From: Zygnema cylindricum
Lineage: Eukaryota > Streptophyta > Zygnematophyceae > Zygnematales > Zygnemataceae
Length of the DNA: 64,000 nt
Assembly: GCA_037447655.1 (NCBI GenBank)
Contig: JBBHKE010003555.1
Span: 1 to 64,000, forward strand
Reading direction: 5' to 3'
The position numbers were made by a program, and so were the translations under genes. This document shows, piece by piece, positions 29,122-40,367 of this stretch. Numbering within the stretch: the stretch's first letter is position 1; every line of letters begins with the position of its first letter. The notes under the pieces are model-generated. The model did not search any database, was not told where the DNA came from, and was given only the letters and a program-made list of their open reading frames with translations.

Positions 29122-29338
29122 CACCGTGCATTGCTATTAGTGTTAATGTTTTTTTGGCCACTTAAAACATCTTTTCTCCGTACATATTTGTTCGATTTTC
29201 AATTGGAGACCGCCTATCGGAAGCTGAGAATCTTACCTTTCAATCGAAACCGTCAGATTTACAATCCGACAAGTGTGTACGGAGAAAAGATGTTTTAAGT
29301 GGCGAAAAAAATATTAACCCTAATAGCGATACACGGTG
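29122..29338. mobile_element. 217-bp palindromic MITE flanked by TA (family B)
   Basis: The element begins CACCGTGCATTGCTATTAG and ends with the near-complement CTAATAGCGATACACGGTG. TA flanks it at 29120-29121 and 29339-29340. Long inverted arms include GCCACTTAAAACATC and its complement, with CTCCGTACA next to it, so the whole unit could fold into a hairpin. A related copy is at 63327-63538 and a truncated one at 38742-38790. Confidence 0.8.
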
Positions 29339-30562
29339 TACTGTACAGTACTGTACTGTTTTCGTACGACCTCTGCATTGCACAATTTTACTCTAGCTAT
29401 TTTGCCACTGTTAAATGTTCGTGAATTTAACTATTTATGGAATCACTCGGGCGTCCACCGTTGGATGAAGCCAACGGAAAGGAAGAGACCGTCAAGAATT
29501 TCTTGTCAGATGGACGTACAACTTACAAATTCAGGGAAAATACCAATTTTTTTTCTCTACAAATTTTAGTTAGTACGCCTGATATCTTTATAGACCGTAG
29601 AAAATGCACCACTACGATCTTACATGTGCGAAAAGCCGAAAAGCTTAGAAAGTATTTTTTCTCAAAATTTTCGTAGAGAAATAAAAATTATTTTGTGTGA
29701 TTATTAAAGGAAATATCTTTTGTATCGTACGATACACGATATTTTCTATTAAGTCTGTGCCGAAGCCTGTTTTTGGCCCTGTATATTTCGAATAGCGCCA
29801 TTTTTCCTTCGATATACATCACTACATTTAAGGCTAGACGACGATAATAGGCTGTACGGTGTGTAAAAGACTTAAGAACAGTACTGTAGTGGAATGTTGC
29901 CTTTAGACTTGTTTTACAGCGCGCCACGTACATTTCGACAACCAAGAAAATGACGTTTATATGATGCTTCCGTCATCGAGAGAATGTCCACGCGTTGGTT
30001 GACGCTTGAAAAACAGTTTTCTGACGTTTTCTATCCGCGGCAACTTGGGCAGCAAATCCTCTGGGTGACTCTTATCGACGTGGCGAGCAGTTTTGATGAC
30101 GTGGATCCGTAACCGTATCATGAAGTCATAGGTTACCGTGCGCGAAAAGGATGCTGAAATGTTATGTGCGGTGTCCCCATAATAGACATTACTGAAACAT
30201 TACAATATTAAAGGCGGCGATTCTGTAATAATATACGCGTACTCAACTCGTTCTTCACGCGTTCTAGAAGTAAGTACGCGAATGATACGGAGTCACTTTC
30301 GCAAGTACAGTAACTATGGTTCAAACCCCAACGAGTTTGATACTGTACTTTTGATGGTGATAGCCTGATAGGGTGATTACACCGAAGAAATTTGCCCTAA
30401 TGTTGAGGGTAAATCGTACGTAAAATCTACCCAAAAACCTGTACGAATAGTACTGTACTGTTTGCACTAAAATCGAAGATGCTATGCGAACAGTGCCGGT
30501 GAAAGTCTACGACTCTACGTAGAGGTGCTCGCCTGTCCAAAATCACGCCATTGTGTCTAACC
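29339..30562. other. Intergenic and promoter of the BPI/LBP-type gene
   Basis: No coding region or RNA gene recognised. GTAC-containing words (AGTACTGTAC, TACGATAC) are frequent. The last few hundred bases should hold the promoter of the gene starting at 30563. Confidence 0.35.
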
Positions 30563-33500
30563 ATGGCTTCAAAAAATTGGACTCTTCATCTCGCTTTCGT
30601 TCTTTCGTACTTGCTTATTCTTAGCACTAGCTGTATCTGTCGACCTGTGTCAAATCCCTCTGACGAAAATATTGAGTCTTTTGGTAACGTATTCTCAAAC
30701 AAGTATGACGAATATTCTGATTTTTCTGTTAACCTATTGTCAACTCGACAAGCTGTCTCATTTGCAAGTTCAACACGACCATTGGAGGGAAAAAAATTCG
30801 AAATCCCTGTCTCTTTGACGGGAATTGAGGCAACGGTGTCAGAAAAAGGGATCACTTATGCAAAAGACGTCCTTGTTGAGCAAGTTCTTGCAGAAATTGT
30901 TCCTTTGCAAGTATCAGATGTGAATGTGACGACAGTCTCAACCTTTGGGACTCTTGCAGTGAAATTGACAGAAATTAACTTGACAAGTATTGTGTTAGTT
31001 GATGCTCAAGTTGCACTGGAAAATCAAGCAGTGACGATATTTGCCGAAGGACTTGCTGCCAATGTAACTTTTAATTGGCAATACACGTACGCAGATTGGA
31101 TTGGGGATTCAGGCTATGCTGATGTCCAGGTAAAGCTCAATCCTTTTTTTGATACCCAGTTTGAACGTTGTTTTTGCCTTCCCATTTATGTTTGTGATAT
31201 GAAGATGCTACGATTGAAGAATTGAAGCAAAGAAGTTGAGAGTTGTGTTGCTTGGTAGCTTGTACATGACTGCAGGTAGTGATGATACTATTTTGTTATG
31301 CTTTCCCAGTCTGCATATATATGAGTGTTATGAGGCCTAGACTGGTACAAATAGCCTGTGTTCATAGTTTTAATTTCCTCTGGAATTCTTCCTGTTGGAG
31401 AATTCACCAAAACGCCTGCTCTATGTGCCTCTGTTCAGGAGAATTGCTCTATTGAAAGTACCAAATATGTGCTTTCCGTTCTTGAGCATGTAATGATGCA
31501 GCTCAACCTGTTTAGCATAAAGACAAAGGTTTTGTCAGCATTATGATCCATTGTATCTAAATAAGAAATTGCAATTGCTTGATTAATGTGCGTGGAGGTT
31601 CAAGATGGAATATCCTCTCTGCTATTCAGCATCATCTGTCGATTAGTTATATAAAAATCTGTCCATGTAGAAAGCCATGCAAAGTACATTTAGTTTGGTT
31701 CTGCTAGCTAATGGATGTATTTGTATTTTTAAGTATTTAAACCCATAGTTTAAGTTTTTTTTAGGAATGTTTTGTCCGTTGTTGTGCGTATTGGACTGTC
31801 TAAGTCCGCTGACTTGGCTTTGTTTCAAGTCAGAGGAAGCGTAACTGGACGTCTCTTCCATAAATTTCTTCGTTTTTATCGACCTTTGAATGAAAGAAAT
31901 GAAGACTGTCAGCATTTCGATCTCTTTTAGGCCGCTCAATTAGGTGCAACATCAAATCTTCCTTCATTTGCAACACTGAAAATTTCCCGGTCGGGCTGCT
32001 GGTCTTCATTGCGGATTGTTCAGGAATACAGAAGCTTATCAAAGAAATTGTGTGTTTTCATGTGCTCATTGTGATGCTCTGGGACGATGAAGGCGTCATT
32101 TTTTACATGACAACTTGCGTCTACGCCTCACATCATAATTAATGCCAATTTTTTGAGGTGCAAACCAGTGTGAATAACAGGAGTTCACAGGAATACCAAA
32201 CATCCACATAGACTCCACATATGCGCATATGAAGTAATGTTAACCATATGCTCCATTGAAGCAATTATGGTGACAGGTAGTAGATGTATTGCAACACGTG
32301 GACAGATGAATTCTCATACACTAATTGGAACCGACTTTTTTGTATGAATTCCGTTAGAAGAATAGTATGTGGTTCAATTGCAGCTGAAATTTACGGTTTA
32401 GGTGTCAGGAGACACTGAACAAGCTTTTATACTCAGCGCCAAAAACGAAGAATTCAACGAGTTTCTGCATAGTTTCTCTTCAGCAATTATTCTTATGATT
32501 ATTATTGTCTGCAACCGTTTGTTATCTTCTTTGCTGTCTCTATAGTCTTTTGTCGACAAAAGTTTATTCTGAAAGTATGTAAGAGATTATTTGTTGAGGG
32601 TGGGCCAGGTTGAAAGCATGCAGACTGGAGTAACTTTTAACTTGACAGCATTCAATGGCACTTTGAAGTTGGGTATTCTGGAGCACGGGGTGGTGATTGA
32701 AAAACTAGTCGTAACAATGTATGGCGGCATTACCAGCTGGTTGTACAACTGGTACTTTCTCTGCTCTTTATAAAGGCATCAGATCTGTTATTTCTTGTTG
32801 TTTTCTTGCTGTGGCTTACTGGTAGTTGGTGGTTAATGGTTGGTGCTTATCTCTTTTTACCATTTCAAGTGGAGAAAATTCTGGTAGACAACCAGACTGA
32901 CTTTGACTGCATCATTGAAGGAGGTTTTTCTGTGCAATTGGCTCTATATGTTTTGACTTATTTTCCAGCTATTTCAGAAAACAAATTTGTCTCACTCGTA
33001 CGCCTCAAACGTTGAAAGATCAGCTTCCTTCCTGTGGGTGGTTGGGTCCGTTTTCTCATGCGCAGGACAGGTTGTGACGTGCAGGCTTATTTATTGTTTT
33101 ACAAATCATCTTCGTGCGGCGGTGGAGTCTGCAGTTGACTCGGGCTTGCTCAAGGCCGCAAATGAGTTAGATGATTATCTTCAGGTGGGCAATCACGTAC
33201 TCTTTGTTCTGTATCAAAGTCGCTTTATGATTTTTAGAAAGTAAGCACACAATGTTTAGACGATGGAGATGAAACTCAGATTTTTTTGCCAGGTACACCA
33301 CAGAATGGAAACAATAGATGATTTTGCTCATCCATCTCGTGAAGGCTCAAGAGGCCTCTTGTTGCCGGTTAATGGCTCCCATTATTTCTTCTGTTTAACT
33401 TTGTTAATCTTATCTGCAACATTTTGCTCTGTCCACCAGCCTCAGTCGATAAAAACAATTCTATGCTGTCCTCAGTTAGTTAAATGTTTTTTTCTCATTG

Positions 33501-35293
33501 CAGAATTATCCTCGGCGTATTCCAGTGGACTCTGTAGCAGCTATTGACACAACTATTTCGGAAGATCCTATTGTGGAGGAAGATCGTGTGTCTGTTAGCG
33601 CCCTCTGTGAATTCACTAGTGTGACTGAAATTGAAAAATCAAAAAAGCACGTTGTTAGCATCCCCGATGGAGTCATTTGTGGAGACACTCCGAAGATGGT
33701 CACAATTGCACTGACAGACTTTGTGGTGAACTCTGCAGCTCGAGTGTACTATGAGGTAACCACTCTGTTATTAATGACTGCTAATATTTTAGTTGCTTTG
33801 TTATATGGTTATCTTCATTTCTTCCAGGGAAGTTTTGCTTTTCTTCTGATGGTGTCAAGTGCTTATGCACTTCCCCCCATGCGGTTTTTAAAATGCCCAG
33901 GCACATTATCCAATACTGATAACAAGCTCGCGAACTGATACTTGAAAAATTCAATCTACAATGGACAGTTCTTATGTCCAAATTGCTGCAACCTCTATGT
34001 TTGCGAGGTGGGGGTGGAAGTGCTTGTCACGTTTTTTTTTCAGTGAATATTTGTTTTGCTGCGGCTCTCTTATCCTGAGAGCAAGTTGAGTCGCAATCAA
34101 GGCGTCTATCAACGTATGGTTAAATTGACAATATGCTGCTGTCAAACCGCAGGCGGGTTGGCTTTCTTATGAGGTTGATAAGCTGCCAGATTCAATGGTT
34201 CTAAAGCTTAACACAGCCAGCTGGCGTATTCTGCTTCCTGCCCTTTACAAAGAATACCCGAACAAGGACATGCTTCTGGACTTCAACACTTCTGCGACAC
34301 CAGAAATCAGCTTTACAACTGATGGTGTGGTAGCAAAAGTTGCAGCTGAAATGATTATTGTTGTGATTCTTGACGATAATAGCCACATCGGTGTGGCCTC
34401 TCTTGGCATGGTAAGCAGCTTTTGAATTGCAGCTGAAATAATTATTGTTGTGATCCCTGACGATGATAAGCAAGTAGATGTGGTATTTTTTTCGCGTGAG
34501 CAGCTTTTTCTTTCTGTCTGAAGAAGATAATAATGAAAATGGCGTCACACCCTGAATGTGGCACTGGCATTAAGCAATGTTTTGTTGTGCAACTCTGAAG
34601 TATGTGTTGTGCAAGAAACTCATTAACCTGTTTTGTCAAAGTGTGCTCTTGGAGCAGGAGGTTGAGATGGAAGGATGGGTGGATATAAACGGCAATAATT
34701 TCACTGGTGCATTCCAGCTCGATAACCTCGTCTTGAGTTTGAAGTGGACTACCATCGGGAATTTCCCAGTTCGTTTAATTCAGGTAATGATCGTTTTTGT
34801 TTTCCTATCCATCTAGCATCAGGCTGGGGACTCGTAATGTGGTAACCAAATTGCTATTTCATTTCTTAGCAATTCTATGGTGACTGAATCTGTTCGTTTT
34901 ACTCAGGCGGTGGTGAGGACAATATTGAAGAGCGCTATTCTCCCTATTCTCAATCAGCGAATGCTGAAGGGTTTTCCTCTGCCGGTCCTTCCGGGGATTC
35001 AGCTGGAAAACGCCTCCATCGTCTACGGTGATCAGTATATCCTGGTGTGTACGGATGTCGAGTATACTGGGGGGATTTTTGGGATTGGCGAGGAAAAGGA
35101 AGAGGAAGAGAAGGGAGAGGAAGAGAAGGAACAATTTGAGCTGTTGTCGAGCATAAATCATAAACAGGATGCCATCGTTCAAGAGGAAGCAATTTCCGTT
35201 GGGACCAGATTGCAAAAGCTGAAAGATGAAGGAATGCTAGAAGATGATGACGGGTATATGGACGGAAATGTTGTTTCGTTAGCTGTGTCATAG
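30563..35293 (+). CDS. BPI/LBP-family lipid-binding protein (plant LBR type), intact
   Basis: Seven exons join in frame to 610 residues: 30563-31129, 32609-32751, 33085-33184, 33504-33755, 34153-34410, 34658-34783 and 34907-35293, all with GT-AG introns. ATG 30563 is chosen because an N-terminal signal peptide follows (LHLAFVLSYLLILSTS). The protein resembles plant relatives of bactericidal/permeability-increasing and LPS-binding proteins: NWQYTYADWIG, a SWLYNWLIYCFTNHL helix, the cysteine-bearing VVSIPDGVICGD block, ILLPALYKEYPNKDM, LSLKWTTIGNFPV and the closing GFPLPVLPGIQLENAS. The family folds into lipid-binding barrels that act outside the plasma membrane or in the endomembrane system; in Arabidopsis, members have been linked to LPS responses. 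Several N-glycosylation sequons (NVT, NLT) fit secretion. The C-terminus carries an unusual acidic Glu/Lys-rich tail of about 70 residues. Confidence 0.88.
34340..34508 (+). repeat. Tandem duplication spanning the exon 5 donor of the BPI/LBP gene
   Basis: Copy 1 (34340-34423) covers the last 71 bases of exon 5 plus the donor GTAAGC; copy 2 (34427-34508) lies in the following intron. Both contain TTGCAGCTGAAAT-type starts, ATTATTGTTGTGAT and a G-T-R-A-G-C donor-like word, with clear divergence in the second half. Confidence 0.8.
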
Positions 35294-35889
35294 CAGGATG
35301 CTTCTATAACAGCTACGGTTAAGGAAGTAAAAGTGAGGTTTTTTTTGAGAATCTTATCATCTCTGTTGTCAGTTGTAATTTGTAATTTGCTGTAGTTGAA
35401 TCAAATAGTGTTTATATTTCTCATATATTTCTTTTTAGAAAGTAGCAAATAAGCGATAGTAATTGACTGATGTTTGACACAGAGCTTTTATGTACAAATA
35501 ACGCTCGTAAATCTATTTTGGAGAGTTGAACACCAGACAATTAGACAGTCTGATCATGCACTTCATTAAAAAGATTCAGTGTTACAAATGCCCACCATCA
35601 GATCACAGAGTGTAATTTGTCGCTGTTTTTTCTCCCCGGTGACACTTTGCATCGTACTGTCGAAGCAAAAATCCTGATAAGACTTGGTCAATTACCTCCT
35701 CCACGATTTGGCGCTTCAGTCAGTAAACATTCGCAATAGGAGAGATAAACTAAAGTTCTGACCGTTTCAAAAAATCAGTTTTTGCATGTTCTTTTATATA
35801 CAGCTTCCTCGTCAGTCTCCAGCTATCTATAGAACACATAGCAAAGCTTTCTGGTAGGCAGCCATGTATATTTAATATCACAAATAAAC
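35294..35889. other. 3' flank of the BPI/LBP gene
   Basis: Probable 3' untranslated region followed by intergenic sequence. Nothing else is recognised. Confidence 0.4.
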
Positions 35890-37670
35890 GCTAACGATAA
35901 ATAGGGGCCACGACATGAGTGGGAAGGTACCCAAGGGACCTTCCCTTAAACCAACGTCGGCCACGAGCATGGAGGAACTCGTACATAGCAGCTGAATATC
36001 TCAACCACCATAACAAAAAAAATATCAATAGCTTTGCGGTGTTTATAAGAATGCTCCTTTTTCCTATCAACATCACGCACAGCCACTCCGACATATAGAG
36101 CCACCTGAACAATGACATATCCCAAGGATATGATATGCTCCACAGAGCAAAGACATAGCAATCCGCCGCAAAGGAATAATATGTGAACCTTCCCAACAAA
36201 CGGAATACGGCGTTGCGCAAAAGCAATAGAAAGAATAGTGTTGCAAACAAGTTTCTAAATCAACACTTTCCCACAGGAGCAACGAAACAAATGGATCCCG
36301 TCTAGCTTAAGGACAAGATCTCACGACCAAACGAGAGAGTCAACCAAAGGTGGACGAGGGAGGCCAAGCTTGAACTTGGGGCTGGTGGCGAATTAAACAC
36401 ACTCCAAACAAAGAGATAAAAAAATAGGTGTAGCCAATAGTCAAGTTCGAAAGCCAGGGCCCCAACGGGAGAGAAAATACAGGCGATGAATTAGAATGAA
36501 GCGCCTCGAGAAAGATAGAATGGTGGCAACAACCTTTTCGTGATTTAATTCTGGACACTTGTAACTGGTTTTGTATTAAGGGTGGAGAAAACCGGCATAT
36601 CCGCTAAAGCTAGGAAATGAATAGAACAGGCCCGCCCTTAAAGGAGAAGAAAACGATCGAGGGGTGTTTAAACAAAACACGTTGTCCCCAGCCAAAAAGC
36701 GAGAGACAAAACGGGAGACAATAGACCACCAAGTCCCCATGTCGACATCCAACAGCAAACGTGCCATAAATATTCAACCCAACCCATCAGAGACTGTAAG
36801 GGATGCTTGAATGCCAATTGTTGGCCAAGACCGGCAATGTAAAGCCCACGACCCAATGTCGAGGATGTCCATGAGGCGAACATTGAAAGCTAGAAGAGGC
36901 GAGACAAAAGTAAGGGTGGGAGGGGAAGTGCACCTTAGCTATGAGGGTAGAGGGTGAAACACCTAGTCAAAACAACAAAAGCCACTGAGGGTCGTGAAGG
37001 TTGGAGAAGTAGTCCACATGGGCAAATCACCTTGAAGAGCAAAGTCGATAAAATTGTTCACAAAAATACCCGGGCCAACATGGCACCATAACACATGAAT
37101 GCCTTGGGATGGAGAGGGGGTCTGAAAACCATGAAGGGGGAATGAAAGGAAAAGTGGCATTAGAAGGTGGTCAAGCAACCCACCTGGACGGTTCAACAAA
37201 AAGGTTGTTTTTTGTTGGGCGATCTTTGGAAAATCATGAGCCGGAACAACCTCCCCATATAAGGGAAGGCGGAGGCTATAAGGGCGCGACAATGAACAAC
37301 GAAGGAAAAAGGTCCGTCAAGAGGGTCGCCTTTGACGAGTGCCCGTCGAAAAGGAAAGACCAACCAAACGACCAAAGTACCAGTTTAAGAAGAGATGTTG
37401 TTGGTCAAAGAATAAATAGCCTGCACTAAAGGTAAGACTTGGAGAATTGGGGAGGGGACGGCCATAAGCCATAGAGTCCCAGTCCACCATGATAAATGCA
37501 TTAGTAACATGTACCTTGAGGACTAGCCAATTTGGATAGAGATCCGACAAAGCCCGGATACCGTAAACAACGGCCTCATAACCCCCCCACTCGACACCCC
37601 AAAGTGCCGAGGCATAAAGTAAACATAACAATAATAACAAAGGGCAGTGAAATCTCATTGCATTCCCCAT
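35890..37670 (-). pseudogene. LINE-like retroelement remnant, RT plus downstream domain (copy 2)
   Basis: Minus-strand frames contain a decayed reverse transcriptase. 37317-37670 reads EAVVYGIRALSDLYPNWLVLK...NAFIMVD, then STGTRQ; other frames continue with GDPLDGPFSFVVHCRAL. Further down come FILIHRLYFLSRWGPGFR and KLGLPRPPLVDSLV, which match the FLSCGGPGFGAW and LGLPHPPLLRSLV blocks of copy 1 at 6352-7435, and then a DG-IHL-RC-like block. The piece is riddled with frame changes and stops. Overall it looks like the 3' two-thirds of a non-LTR element in minus orientation, inserted just downstream of the BPI/LBP gene. Confidence 0.6.
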
Positions 37671-38740
37671 CCAATGTCATCCTTGATTGCTCACTTGGTT
37701 CAAATTATAGTCGAATAAAAATGCTAGGAATATCGAGGGTGAATCTTATTGTGGCTTCCCTTCATTGGGCAAGCATTTTTTTTCTTTATATACTGCTTTG
37801 AAATGAGTCCTCTTGTTTGGGACTAAGGTGAGATATTTTGCCAAAAAATGGAATAATGTTTCTCTTTCGTTCTTCCAAGTATCAACAGGGGAATCTTGTT
37901 TTGAATACTGTTTGCGACCACCGGGAGATTGACCCTTGGTCAGAGGTCCCAATTTATGACGATGATCTTATTACCTTATTATCTTTTATTTATCTTGTTG
38001 TCTTTTTTTTGTTTTTTTTTTACATCGGGCCAATGTATAGGTCCTCACTTGATAGTGACTCCTATGGTTTACGATTGCGCTTTTTTCATACAGTTTTTTC
38101 TACTTTAGTCAAATATAAAGTGGGAGTTACATCCTTTTTTCAGTTACAAAAATTTAAAGTGCAACTTGAATTAATTCGGACACCGGTCGAAGGAAGAAAA
38201 AAAAATGGAAAAAATATTTTTTGAGTTGAAACAAGTTTGGGGGAAACAAGTATTCATGATTATAGAACAACTTCTTTTCTTAAAGTTTCATCTTTTTCTA
38301 TTTTTTCTTTGTCTTTCACGCCTTGGTCACTTTTTGAAACAATGGGTCAGTTTGTTTAACTTTTCTCTTTGGGCTAGTTTACTTTTTTGAAGCTTTACTT
38401 GCTTAAGTATATATATATTTTTTTTCAACCCTTTGCCTCGTTTTTGACAGTAGGTAAAGCATAACTTTTGCCTGGTTTTTTAGTAAGTTTTAGCTATCTT
38501 TAGAAATAAATTTAAAGGCACGAACAAAGTAAGACTAGATTTTGCAAGTGGACGATTAGATGCATACACGTGTATTTTAGAGTGGTCGTAGGTTCCGCCC
38601 ACACCTTGCAAATATTACCTTGAAATTTCGAGTAGCATTTATTTTCACATTTTGTTGTTTCCGGAAATTGTACGCCAATTGTCGAGTAAAATTGTTTGTG
38701 CTAACTATTTCCAGTAAATCTCCGACACGTACATTACAGT
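37671..38740. other. Intergenic, no gene seen
   Basis: T-rich stretches (for example around 38000-38030 and 38390-38430) and no recognisable coding region or RNA gene. Confidence 0.4.
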
Positions 38741-38741
38741 A

Positions 38742-38790
38742 CACCGTGTATCGGCTATTTGTGTTAATGCTTTTTTTGCCACTTAAAAAC
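38742..38790. mobile_element. Truncated family B MITE end
   Basis: Starts CACCGTGTATCGGCTATTTG after TA (38740-38741) and continues to CCACTTAAAA, matching the left arm of the element at 29122-29338. It breaks off where the dispersed repeat at 38790 begins, so the repeat seems to have inserted into or replaced the rest. Confidence 0.7.
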
Positions 38791-39039
38791 CATAGTTCAA
38801 AAGTAGGTGAAAGTAGGCCCATACAATATGCCTATTGTATGCAAAACATACAATATGACCTTAAGACCCATATTGTATTCGGACCTATTCGGACCAATTA
38901 AAACATTCGGACCAAAAAAAATATTTTCACCGTCAAATTCAGAGGATCGGACGGTCGCTGATCAAAGTAACTATCTAAGAAGATCACATGAAAAGCCCAT
39001 AACACAACTTACGATAAAGGCGCCGACCAAAGGCATACT
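38790..39039. repeat. Dispersed repeat, copy 1
   Basis: About 250 bp beginning CCATAGTTCAAAAGTAGGTG and ending near AAGGCGCC, with a second copy at 63750-64000 that differs at only a modest number of positions. It contains an internal palindrome around ATACAATATG and CATATTGTAT. No coding content. The sequence after 39040 (TATATAG, then CATGCCACGTA) weakly resembles 10250-10310, so the full repeat may be longer. Confidence 0.85.
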
Positions 39040-39619
39040 GTATTATATTATTTACTTTATATAGCGTCGCATGCCACGTATAAGAATCTGTTCCGTCTCT
39101 GTTTAACTGCGATTTATCACGGACAGCGCAGCACATAAACGTTGGCCGGTTAACTGAACATGAATTTTATCGAAACTTACGGAATTGTATCGACAAACTG
39201 GTGAATATGGAACGGTAAAAGTACAACGGACGCAAAATAACATTCTGCGCGCCGCCGAAATCGAACGGACAACTTGGAATGAGAAAATACGAGCGGACGG
39301 CCAGCGTGAGCGCCGACATCCTGGAATGGCTCTTTTGGCAGCTTATGCCAAAATGACAACAGATTGACACGTGGCAGGTCCCAAGTGGATCCCAAGGAAG
39401 AAAGGGACAAAGCCATGGTGTCGGGTGTGAATGGTACATCGTTTTTACTGGACCCGTACCAAAACCATACAGATTTCATGGTGGCCTCTGTACTTTTTGT
39501 GTAATTTCTGTGCGATCTGATTGGTACACCTCAGTAGATAGGGGTTCTTAGAAGCTGCGTCCGGGGGAATAAAACGTACAGTTGAGTGTACTAGCCGTAC
39601 ATTTATCTGTACGGTCCGT

Positions 39620-39795
39620 ACAATTATCGCCAATAGTTATCGATATCGGTGTTATCGCCGATAAAACCGATAAATATCGGGTATTTATCGGCGATAATAC
39701 CGATAGCGATATATCGTACTAATATATCGATTATCGGGTACCCGAAAAAAGTTCCATATCGGTTATCGGCAAATCCTTACCGATACACAACACTA
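39620..39795. mobile_element. Fragment related to the CGATA-rich hAT-like element
   Basis: Rich in CGATA/TATCG palindromes and ending CCGATACACAACACTA, close to the right terminus CGATACCCAACAC of the element at 54215-54550. The left end is not clear. Confidence 0.45.
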
Positions 39796-40160
39796 GAAAA
39801 TCGTACATATGTGCACAAAGAAAATATATTTTTAAGTCGCGAAAAAAACATTCACACATAGCGCACAGTATACTATAAACAGTAAATACTGGTCAATTGC
39901 CAGCTTCGTGTTCGTCAGCATGGAAGTTACGGGTACCGTCTAACGATATCTCGACATTGACCGACCTTGATATGCAAAACCAAAAACCGACAGTTTCGCT
40001 TTAATTACCGCACCGTACGAAAAACAGCGAGGTGTAATTCGTGACCGTACGGCACGAACTGACTGAAAGTTTCAGTTCGTTACGCAACACGGCGAACTTT
40101 GCATCTTGACGCAAAACCCTTCGCACTTTTCATCAGCCACAAATTTGCTCCAAGCCTAGA
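39796..40160. other. Upstream region of the eIF3d gene
   Basis: No coding region. It should hold the distal promoter of the gene starting at 40368. Confidence 0.35.
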
Positions 40161-40221
40161 TTAGGGTTTTCGATCGCAGTCGGAAACTCATTAGTTCCTC
40201 TACCGAAGCTCAATTAGGGTT
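40161..40221. promoter_or_regulatory. Telo-box-like motifs upstream of eIF3d
   Basis: TTAGGGTTTT at 40161-40170 and TTAGGGTT at 40214-40221 (AAACCCTAA on the other strand) match the telo-box found in promoters and leaders of many plant ribosomal-protein and translation-factor genes. Both are followed within a few bases by ATCGCAGTCG, so the pair looks like a small duplication. They lie about 150-200 bp upstream of the start codon. Confidence 0.6.
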
Positions 40222-40367
40222 GTAATCGCAGTCGAAATTAAATCGAATTTTCTGTATTTTAGTTATCATTCCTGTCGATTTCAGCTTGCAGAAAGCCTCT
40301 GCAACCTTTTATTGGGCAGCGAATAAAGGAGTGAACAGAGTAAAAACAGTAAAAAAGGTAAGAGGCC

